NCBI GenBank assembly: GCA_947311845.1
Contig: CAMZMU010000117.1
Coordinates: forward strand, 75,896,059 to 75,960,058
Source of the DNA: Poa pratensis
Lineage: Eukaryota; Streptophyta; Magnoliopsida; Poales; Poaceae
Reading direction: 5' to 3'
DNA: 64,000 nucleotides
The translations under genes were made by a program, and so were the position numbers. Below are positions 55,557 to 64,000 of the stretch, in pieces (the stretch's first letter is position 1; every line of letters starts with the position of its first letter). The notes under the pieces are model-generated. The model ran no database searches. It was not told the DNA's origin and was given only the letters and a program-made list of their open reading frames with translations.

Positions 55557-56219
55557 ATGGAGCCACTCGCGCGCCCACCTCCATGCCAGGAGTACAAGTA
55601 CAAGGACATCTCCGTCGACATGGACTTCAAGGTCGTGGTCACTCTCCGCGCATCAACCGTGGAGAGTTGGCTCCGCGACGTCAAGAGGCGCTACCTCGAC
55701 GCCGCACCGATGAAGATCGTGGGCCTCGACTGCGAGTTCACCGACGCCGCACCCGAGGAGAGGCAGCGTGCCGCTGTCCTGCAACTCTCCGTGGCGACCG
55801 ACACGTTGGTGTTCCATATTTGCCACGCTGATGGGGTGCCGCATGCCCTCAAGGATTTCTTGATGGACAAAACCATCAAATTCTGCGGCGCGGCTATCAA
55901 CAACAATGAGCGTATGCTGGGGCCTTACGGAATTCATATTCCGTCCGCTGTCGACCTCCAGCGGGCCGTTCACCCTAACCCAACGTTCCCTAATTTTCCG
56001 AGTCTCTATACTCTAGCCAATTTTACTATTGGCACAACGCTTGAGAAGAAGAAGATCAACAAGAAGAAGAAGAAGGAGGGCGAGAAGAAGAAGGAGGGAG
56101 AAGAGGACCTCACATCAGGTTGGGGCAAGTTTCCATTGAGCTTTTATCGCATCAAGTATGCCGCTCTGGACGCTCGCCAAGGCTACGAGCTTGCTAGGAG
56201 GTGTCTCGGTGCTATGTGA
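55557..56219 (+). CDS. DEDDy exonuclease sister copy with altered motif II
   Basis: 220 residues from MEPLARPP, about 85-90 percent like the gene at 33276-33944 by eye, intronless and uninterrupted. Motif I LDCEF (D58, E60) and motif III YAALDA are intact, but motif II reads INNNERML: the catalytic aspartate is asparagine (codon AAT instead of GAT). The K/E-rich linker is slightly different and still present. The 5' UTR and promoter are missing: integrase sequence runs right up to the ATG. If translated it would probably be catalytically weak or dead. The 3' flank resembles that of the first copy, then AT-rich CACTA interior. Confidence 0.85.
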   Translation: MEPLARPPPCQEYKYKDISVDMDFKVVVTLRASTVESWLRDVKRRYLDAAPMKIVGLDCEFTDAAPEERQRAAVLQLSVATDTLVFHICHADGVPHALKDFLMDKTIKFCGAAINNNERMLGPYGIHIPSAVDLQRAVHPNPTFPNFPSLYTLANFTIGTTLEKKKINKKKKKEGEKKKEGEEDLTSGWGKFPLSFYRIKYAALDARQGYELARRCLGAM

Positions 56220-56393
56220 TCGTATGTCTCAATGTGTCGATCTAGATCGTCTCAACAATAATTGTCATATGTGAGACGTTTGATTGAAATAAAAAGTTAT
56301 GTGATCTTTGGATTTATTTAGCCCTTGTTTTCCTTTTATATTGTTAATTATCTCTGGTCCGTACTAATATTCAGCAATAGCAAATTTGTGCAC

Positions 56394-58005
56394 TGCTAGC
56401 TCTAAGTTGACGAGGGAATATTTCCACGTCAGTTGGGAACCCCAAGAGGAAGGTATGATGAGTGCAGCAGCAAGTTTTCCCTCAGTATGAAACCAAGGTT
56501 TAATCGAACCAGTAGGAAAACGAGGTTTGCTTCGAAGGTGTTGGTGAAGGAGTGTAGTGCGGCGCAACACCAGGGATTCCGGTGCCAACGTGGAACCTGC
56601 ACAACACAATCAAATTACTTTGCCCCAACTTAACAGTGAGGTTGTCAATCTCACCGGCTTGCTGAAAACAAAGGGTTAAACGTATCGAATGGAAGATGAT
56701 GTTTGTTTGCATAAAACAGTAGAGAACAATGATTGCAGTAGATTGTATTTCAGATGTAAAAGAATGGACCGGGGTCCACAGTTCACTAGTGGTGTCTCTC
56801 CAATAAGATAACTAACATGCTGGGTAAACAAATTACAGCTGGGCAATTGACAATTGATAAGTGCATATAACATGCATGTGTGAGCTGTGGTGTCTACTAT
56901 GAGATTCATTTGGGCATTACGACAAAGTACATAGACCGCTATCCAGCATGCATCTATGCCTAAATAGTCCACTTTCCGGTTAACATCCGTACCCCTTCCA
57001 GTATTAAGTTGCAAGCAACAGACAATTGCATTAAGTAATGTGCGTAATGTAAACAATACATTCATCCTTGAATAAAGCATTGCTGTTTTACCCCTAGTGG
57101 CAACAACACATCTACAACCTTAGAACTTGCTGTCACTATCCCAGGTTAAATAGAGGTTGAACCCAACTATCATGCATAAATACCCCCTCTTGGAGTTACA
57201 AGTATTCACTTGGCCAAGGCTTCAACAAGTAACGGAGAGCATGCAAGATCACAAATGACATAGACATGATAATATAATATTCAGCTCCACATAGGTATCA
57301 ATATAAGTCAGATCCCAGCAAACACAACATGTAGCATTACAATAAGATGATCTTGATCATGATAGGCAGCTCACAAGATCTAAACATGATGGCACAAGTG
57401 GAGAAGACAACCATCTAGCTACTGCTATGGACCCATAGTCCAAGGATGAACTACTCACGCATCACTCCGGAGGCGGGCATGGCGATGTAGAGCCCTCCGG
57501 TGATGATTCCCCTCTCCGGCAGGGTGCCGGGAAGAGCTTCAGAACCCCCCGAGTTAGGGTTGACGACGGCGGCGGCAGCGAATATGTTCTGGATGAAAGG
57601 CTCGGTGTTTTAGGGTTTTCACGTCTCGGGGAATAAATAGGCGAAGGGGCGATGTCGGCGGACCCCCGAGGGGCCCAAACCACAGGCGGCGCGGTGGGCC
57701 CCTGCCGCGCCGCCAGGTGGTTTGGCCACCTCGTGGCTCTCCTTCGTCTCTCCTTCGGACTCCGTGTACGTGCTGGAAAAATAGGGACTTGGCCTTTTGT
57801 TTCGTGCAATTCCGAGAATATTTCCAGAAGTAACTTTCTGAAACCAAAAACAGCAGAAAACAGGGAACTGGCACTGTGGCATCTTGTTAATAGGTTAGTC
57901 CCAGAAAATGCATAAAAGTGATACGAAGTGTATATAAAACATGTAGCAAATGGTATAATATAAGCATGGAACAGCAGAAATTATGGATACGTTGGAGACG
58001 TATCA
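56394..58005 (-). repeat. 3' LTR of the non-autonomous Gypsy (1612 bp)
   Basis: TGCTAGCTCTAAGTTGACGA to GGAGACGTATCA. It lacks about 36 bp that the other LTR has near its inner end. Confidence 0.95.
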
Positions 58006-58743
58006 AGCATCCCCAAGCTTAGTTCTACTCGTCCTCGAGTAGGTAAAACGATAACAACAAATAATTTCTGAGGAGACATGCTTTCACACAATCTTGATCA
58101 ATATATTGCAAGGCTCATGTCATGAATGAAGTGACTCAAAGCAATGATCTATAGTTTGCTAACAAATAGATAAAGAGTAAACAATGAATCATATAAGCAA
58201 AAACTTTTCATGAATAGTACTTTCAAGACAAGCATCAAAAAGTTTTGCATAAGAGGTAACTCATAAAGCAATAGATTCAAAGTAAAAGGCATTGAAGCAA
58301 CACAAAGGATGATTAAGTTTCAGCATTTGCTTTCAACTTGTAACATGTATATCTCATGGATAGTTGTCAACATAAAGCAATATAACAAGTGCAATAAGTA
58401 AACATGTAAGAATCAATGCACACAAAGTTGACACAAGTGTTTGCTTCTAAGATAGAAAGGAGTAGGTAAACTGACTCAACATAAAGTAAAAGATAGGCCC
58501 TTCGCAGAGGGAAGCAGGGATTAAATCATGTGCTAGAGCTTTTTAAGTTTTCGAAAGCATATAGAGAGCACAAAATAAGTATTTGAGAGGTGTTTGTTGT
58601 TGTCAACGAATGGTAGTGGGCACTCTAACCCCCTTGTCAACCAGACTTTCAAGAGCGGCTCCCATGAAGGACGTTATCTCTACCAGCAAGGTAGATCATC
58701 CCTCTTCTCTTTTGTTTACACATGTATTTTAGTTTCTTTATAG

Positions 58744-58834
58744 ATGACACTCCTCCCAACCTTTTGCTTACACAAGCCATGGCTAACCGAATCCTCGGGT
58801 GCCTTCCAACATTCACATACCATGGAGGAGTGTC
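58744..58834 (-). ncRNA. Conserved stem-loop in Gypsy 3' spacer (copy 2)
   Basis: ATGACACTCCTCC pairs with GGAGGAGTGTC (11 bp kept), and inner CCGA-ATCC-TCGG is retained at 58787-58798. CCATGGCT and CCTCGG flanks are shared with copy 1, while the loop lengths and sequences differ. Confidence 0.5.
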
Positions 58835-60662
58835 TATTTGCAAAATTAAGTTGCTTACTGATAAATCAGGGCAAAACATGTGAAGAGAATTATTAATGAA
58901 AGTTGTAATTAATTGGGGCTGGGCACCCCGTTGCCAGCTCTTTTTGCAAATTATTGGATAAGCGGATGTATATGCCACTAGTCCATTGGTGAAAGTCTGT
59001 CAGAAGTAAATGACAAGATTGAAAGATAAAACACCACATACTTCCTCATGAGCTATAAAACATTGACACAAATAAGGAGTAATAAAGTTTTGAATAGTTT
59101 AAAGGTAGCACATGAAATATTTACTTGGAATGGCAGGAAATACCACATAGTAGGTAGGTATGGTGGACACAAATGGCATGGGTTTTGGCTCAAGTTTTGG
59201 ATGCACGAGAAGCATTCCCTCTCAGTACAGAGTTTAGGCTAGCAAGGTTGTTTGAAGCAAACACAAGTATAAACCGGTACAGCAAGAATCACATAAAAAC
59301 ATATTGCAAGTATTATAAGACTCTACACTGTCTTCCTTGTTGCTCAAACATTTTACCAGAAAATATCTAGACCTTAGAGAGAACAAATATGCATCCCAAG
59401 TCTCAACAAGCTCTACGGTAGTTCTCCACTACTAGGCTTTAACTACATGATGCAAGAGCTTAAACATGATCTACTTGAGAGCTCAAAACAATTGCAAAGC
59501 ATCAAATCGAAACAAGACAATGATCTACAAGAATGCATATGTCTTTTCCAATACCAACTACTACATGTAGCATTTTCTTTCTTCCAAACAAACACCAATC
59601 AATTTATTTAAACATAAACTCTCCAAATGATAATATAATGCAGCAAGAGAGTATTTATAAACAAGTGCTAACAGCTCGAAGAGATGCATGAAAAACAGGA
59701 GCTAAAAGCACTGCAGTAGCTAGTTAAGAATACTCAACAAATATAAGTGAAGAACATGAGTATTCACATGAAAAAGCGGAGCGTGTCTCTCTCCCACACA
59801 AGGATTGCTAGGATCCGAATTTATTCAAACAAAAACAAAAATAAAAACACACAGACGCTCCAAGTAAAGCGCATAAGATGTGAAAGAATTAAAATATAGT
59901 TTCACTAGAGATGACCTGATAAGTTTGTTGATGAAGAAGGGGATGCCTTGGGCATCCCCAAGCTTAGACGCTTGAGTCTCTCTGAATATGGTTGGGATGA
60001 ACCACGGGGGCATCCCCAAGCTTAGGCTTTTCACTCTTCTTGATCACATAATATCACCCTTCTCGCTTGATCCTTGAAAACTTCCTTCACACCAAACTCA
60101 AGACAGTTCTCATTAGAGGGTTAGTGCATAATCAAAAATTCTCATATTCTGTAATGATACAATCAATCCCAAAGCTTCTGGACATTAGCTACAGCCACCA
60201 ATGCTTTGTGGAGCAAAGAAATCCACACAAACACAGTAAAAGAGCGAATGCAAAACAAAAGGCAGAATCTGTCAAAAACAGAACAGTCTGGAATGACGAA
60301 TTTTTTCGAGGCACTTAAGTTGCTCAGATGGATCTGGCCTAAAATAATGAAAGTTGCGTACATATCTCAGGAATATGCGTGATTTTTTCAGAATTTTTTG
60401 AATTTTCTACAGGGAGATAAGCTCAAATCCGTGACAGCTAAAAATCTGTCACTGCGCAGAAATCCAAATCTTGCATCAACTTTCAATATAGAACTTTACT
60501 TGGCACAACATTGCGATAAAATAAAGATACAAAGGAGTTGCTACAGAAGTAACAAAACTCCTTGACTCAAAGAAAACAAAAATAACAGCAAATAAAAACG
60601 ATGGGTTGTCTCCCATAAGCGCTTTTCTTTAACGCCTTTCAGCTAGGCGCAGAAAGTGAAAA

Positions 60663-61349
60663 TCAAGTGTTGTCAAGAGAAGAAGCATCAACAGAATGGT
60701 TTGTATTTTTCAGTTTAGGGAATTCTTGAGAAGAAAATTTGAACAAACCATTGCATGATTCATTAACTAACCCATGAAATTCTTTCTCAGTTTCAAACAA
60801 ATCAACAAATGTTGGTTTTGGTTTAGACACTTTGGGCACATATATGAATTTCTTCCCCTTGTCTAATAGATGCTCTTGCTTTTTAGTTTTAAGTGAGGAA
60901 AAATTAGTACTTAAAGCATCAATAACTCCCTCTAATTCTCCAATCCTAGAGTTGTGATTATCATGGATAACACAAGTTTCTAAAACAGCTATTCTTTTAT
61001 TAATTTCTCCCAGGGATTTATCAAGTTTATCAGTATTGTCAAGTAGCATTCCCAATTTAACCTCAACGCCTGGAAGATCCTTCTCTATGGACTCTAGCTT
61101 TTTCATGACATAATCAAGAGAAATTTCAATTTTAATTTCATTAACAGGTGGTATCCCAACTAGACTCTCAATGATGTAGCTAGCTTCTAAAGCAGGTGTA
61201 CCTAGGAAATTTCCTCCTGTTAAAGTGTCCAAAACATATCTATACCAATTGGTGATGCCAACATAAAAATTCCTAAGAAGGATTATAGTGGAATGTTTCT
61301 TAGCACACCTATGATGAGCATTACTAATCCTATACCAAGCATCTTTCAA
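60663..61349 (-). CDS. Gag-like protein of the non-autonomous Gypsy
   Basis: 228-residue frame with MKDAWYRISNAHHRCAKKHS at the start, then SYIIESLVGIPPVNEIKIEI, a long predicted coiled coil (KKLESIEKDLPGVEVKLGML and on) and an S/N-rich end. MKDAWYRI...H is typical of Athila-type gag where the capsid domain continues, so the real gag probably begins further upstream near 61400, and the capsid is partly lost. It could still help packaging through coiled-coil contacts. No zinc knuckle seen. Confidence 0.7.
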   Translation of the reverse strand: MKDAWYRISNAHHRCAKKHSTIILLRNFYVGITNWYRYVLDTLTGGNFLGTPALEASYIIESLVGIPPVNEIKIEISLDYVMKKLESIEKDLPGVEVKLGMLLDNTDKLDKSLGEINKRIAVLETCVIHDNHNSRIGELEGVIDALSTNFSSLKTKKQEHLLDKGKKFIYVPKVSKPKPTFVDLFETEKEFHGLVNESCNGLFKFSSQEFPKLKNTNHSVDASSLDNT

Positions 61350-61573
61350 ACTTTCTCCACCTTGTTGCTTAAAGGACCGAACTTCAATTTCAGGGTACTC
61401 ATTTTAGCAAAAATAAAAGCTAGGCCGAAATAATAAAAGTAAACAAGTAACTAATTTTTTTGTGTTTTTGATAAAGAGAGCAAACAAGACTAAATAAAAA
61501 TAAACTAAGCAAGACAAATAACAAAGTAAAGAGATTGGGTGTGAGAGACTCCCCTTGCAGAAGCAATTCGGTT

Positions 61574-61592
61574 TTCCCCGGCAACGGCGCCA
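61574..61592 (-). promoter_or_regulatory. Primer-binding site of the non-autonomous Gypsy
   Basis: Minus strand TGGCGCCGTTGCCGGGGAA, 10 bases inside the right LTR: the tRNA primer site that starts minus-strand cDNA. Its presence sets the element's orientation. Confidence 0.85.
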
Positions 61593-61602
61593 GAAAACGT
61601 GT

Positions 61603-63254
61603 TGCTAGCTCTAAGTTGACTAGGGAATATTTCCCCGGCAACAGTGCCAGAAACAATGCTTGTACGTCACACGTCAGTTGGGAACCCCAAGAGGAAGGTA
61701 TGATGAGTGTAGCAGCAAGTTTTCCCTCAGTATGAAACCAAGGTTTAATCGAACCAGTAGGAAAACGAGGTTTGCTTCGAAGGTGTTGGTGAAGGAGTGT
61801 AGTGCGGCGCAACACCAGGGATTCCGGTGCCAACGTGGAACCTGCACAACACAATCAAATTACTTTGCCCCAACTTAACAGTGAGGTTGTCAATCTCACC
61901 GGCTTGCTGAAAACAAAGGGTTAAACGTATCTTATGGAAGATGATGTTTGTTTGCATAAAACAGTAGAGAACAATGATTGCAGTAGATTGTATTTCAGAT
62001 GTAAAAGAATGGACCGGGGTCCACAGTTCACTAGTGGTGTCTCTCCAATAAGATAACTAACATGCTGGGTAAACAAATTACAGCTGGGCAATTGACAATT
62101 GATAAGTGCATATAACATGCATGTGTGAGCTGTGGTGTCTACTATGAGATTCATTTGGGCATTACGACAAAGTACATAGACCGCTATCCAGCATGCATCT
62201 ATGCCTAAATAGTCCACTTTCCGGTTAACATCCGTACCCCTTCCAGTATTAAGTTGCAAGCAACAGACAATTGCATTAAGTAATGTGCGTAATGTAAACA
62301 ATACATTCATCCTTGAATAAAGCATTGCTGTTTTACCCGTAGTGGCAACAACACATCTACAACCTTAGAACTTGTTGTCACTATCCCAGGTTAAATAGAG
62401 GTTGAACCCAACTATCATGCATAAATACCCCCTCTTGGAGTCACAAGTATTCACTTGGCCAAGGCTTCAACAAGTAACGGAGAGCATGCAAGATCACAAA
62501 TGACATAGACATGATAATATAATATTCAGCTCCACATAGGTATCAATATAAGTCAGATCCCAGCAAACACAACATGTAGCATTACAATAAGATGATCTTG
62601 ATCATGATAGGCAGCTCACAAGATTTAAACATGATGGCACAAGTGGAGAAGACAACCATCTAGCTACTGCTATGGACCCATAGTCCAAGGATGAACTACT
62701 CACGCATCACTCCGGAGGCGGGCATGGCGATGTAGAGCCCTCCGGTGATGATTCCCCTCTCCGGCAGGGTGCCGGGAAGAGCTTCAGAAACCCCCCGAGT
62801 TAGGGTTGACGACGACGGCGGCAGCGAATATGTTCTGGATAAAAGGCTCGGTGTTTTAGGGTTTTCACGTCTCGGGGAATTAATAAGCGAAGGGGCGATG
62901 TCGGCGGACCCCCGAGGGGCCCAAACCACAGGCTGGCGTGGTGGGGCCCTCTGCCGCGCCGCCAGGTGGTTTGGCCACCTCGTGGCTCCCCTTCGTCTCT
63001 CCTTCGGACTCCGTGTACGTGCTGGAAAAATAGGGACTTGGCCTTTTGTTTCGTGCAATTCCGAGAATATTTCCAGAAGTAACTTTCTGAAACCAAAAAC
63101 AGCAGAAAACAGGGAACTGGCACTGTGGCATCTTGTTAATAGGTTAGTCCCAGAAAATGCATAAAAGTGATACGAAGTGTATATAAAACATGTAGCAAAT
63201 GGTATAATATAAGCATGGAACAGCAGAAATTATGGATACGTTGGAGACGTATCA
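61603..63254 (-). repeat. 5' LTR of the non-autonomous Gypsy (1652 bp)
   Basis: TGCTAGC to GACGTATCA. It contains a near copy of the primer-binding region (61631-61653) close to its inner end, absent from the left LTR. Confidence 0.95.
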
Positions 63255-63745
63255 TGCACGTATCAAAAGTAAAAAAATTTGATTATAAATTGTTCTACAC
63301 ATTCTAAGGATTTAAATGACTACAAATTTGTTGAATTTGGCCAAGTGGATCAAACAAATATTATGCTTGAATGCTGAAAGTTTTGTCAGATTCAAAAATT
63401 TGCAAAAGATAAAAGTTAATGCATTTTTTAATTCAAAATGGCAAAATGGTTAATAGTTTGAATAGTTAGAATAATTATTTTATAAAACAGAAAATGGTTT
63501 TGAATTAGATATTCAAATTCAAACACTTTTCATGTTGAAAGTTTTGTCAGATTCAAAAATATGCGAAAACTGCTTAATTCAAATGTTTAAATGTTTAAAA
63601 AAGGTCCTGGTTCTGTTAAAAAAAATTGAGTTGCGCGCGCAATTTTTTGGCCTTTAGTCCCGGCTTGAGATACAAACCGGGACTAAAGGTCTGCGGCCAC
63701 CTTTAGTCCCGGTTTGTATCTCAAACCGAGACTAATGGGCTGGCC

Positions 63746-63780
63746 CTATATATATGGCAGCCCCTCTCCCCCCCCCCTCA
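63746..63780 (+). promoter_or_regulatory. TATA box and C-rich start region in CACTA
   Basis: CTATATATATGG is followed by a C/T-rich tract and CTCACCTG. It lies just inside the subterminal repeats and points to a gene running off the right edge of the window. 63780-64000 holds no complete frame that I can name. Confidence 0.4.
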
Positions 63781-64000
63781 CCTGTTTTTTTCTTGGTGGG
63801 AGGTGGAGTAGGTTTGTGCTAGTTTTTTTTCTTCATATGCACTCGAGGTGTTCGGTGAAATGCCTGTTAGAGCGATGCCCCTTGAGTTCACACAAGACAA
63901 ACATGATATGAGGTGCCCGAGCCACACTTAAGCTTCCTCCTCTTTGTTTCCAAGTGTCCTAAAAGGTTAGCAACTATTTTCTCGTTTAGACCGCGCGGTA

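Larger units (their letters stand above)
56394..63254 (-). mobile_element. Complete non-autonomous Gypsy element (6.86 kb), TSD TGCAC
   Basis: LTRs at 56394-58005 and 61603-63254 are nearly identical and are flanked by the perfect 5-bp duplication TGCAC (56389-56393, 63255-63259). Minus orientation: the primer-binding site is next to the right LTR, and the polypurine CTTGGGGATGCT next to the left. The internal 3.6 kb holds one gag-like ORF and a long non-coding spacer (58006-60660), with no protease, polymerase or integrase. Spacer similarity to 51917-53600 marks it as a relative of the Athila-like element, which could supply proteins. Confidence 0.95.
55557..64000 (+). mobile_element. Second exonuclease-bearing CACTA, 5'-truncated, runs off the window
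   Basis: Outside the nested Gypsy (56394-63254) it has the exonuclease gene, AT-rich DNA with the 161-bp repeat in inverse orientation relative to 28048 (63425-63560), and TTTAGTCCCGG subterminal motifs in both orientations (63650-63740). This order matches the 12.6-kb CACTA at 21867-34424 read on its minus strand. No terminus is visible on either side. Confidence 0.65.

Noticed and set aside
56676..57080. 134-codon frame present identically in both LTRs (also 61921-62325)
   Set aside because: LTR sequence of the same element; conservation simply reflects LTR identity, and no protein family is recognised.

Overview
The window is plant nuclear DNA, almost certainly from a Triticeae grass (wheat, Aegilops or barley type). 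The basis is the layered nest of CACTA, Gypsy, hAT, Mutator, Stowaway and other elements, CACTA subterminal repeats of the 'TTTAGTCCCGGTT' type, Gypsy LTRs that begin TGATACGTC after a CTTGGGG polypurine tract, grass-type captured gene fragments, and one large CC-NB-ARC-LRR gene. No bacterial-style operons, tRNA or rRNA genes were recognised.

Layout. 1-5.0 kb: one intact NLR disease-resistance gene (1682-4438, +) with a probable spliced 5' leader; it is the only gene here that looks like an ordinary functional host gene. 5-19 kb: a mosaic of fragments holding a plastid rpl2 insertion (NUPT), a 62-bp tandem array, a hAT element with an 8-bp target duplication and a LINE fragment inside, three Stowaway MITEs, captured gene pieces, a Helitron-like 3' end, and two halves of a split F-box pseudogene. 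19.4-21.7 kb: a truncated CACTA transposase element. 21.87-34.42 kb: a 12.6-kb CACTA element (TSD CAA) that carries an intact DEDDy 3'-5' exonuclease gene and has been invaded by a 5.3-kb solo LTR (TSD TGTGG) and by a complete 4.47-kb CACTA element (TSD TTA) that encodes an AP2-domain protein.

34.4-43.6 kb: a retroposon with a 17-bp target duplication, a Harbinger-like element, a dead P2B Ca2+-ATPase fragment fused to a broken F-box gene (the second copy of the split F-box sequence), and a Mutator-like element (TSD AAAAAACCG). 43.6-50.4 kb: a decayed Gypsy element with sense gag-protease and an antisense multi-exon Transposase_28-type gene; it is strikingly rich in the word AGTCGC. 50.4-55.55 kb: an Athila-like Gypsy in minus orientation (3' LTR, small coiled-coil ORF, integrase), broken exactly at the start codon of a second exonuclease copy (55557-56219). 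56.39-63.25 kb: a complete young non-autonomous Gypsy (TSD TGCAC). It sits in the second exonuclease-bearing CACTA, which continues to the window end.

Most coding capacity here belongs to transposons. The most interesting part is the non-transposase cargo: a DEDDy exonuclease with a lysine/glutamate linker in two related CACTA elements (one copy has lost a catalytic aspartate), and an AP2-domain protein in a CACTA element whose ends are packed with GTGGCGCA dyads. Family names, splice sites and all similarity statements come from reading the sequence by eye; no alignment or search was run.
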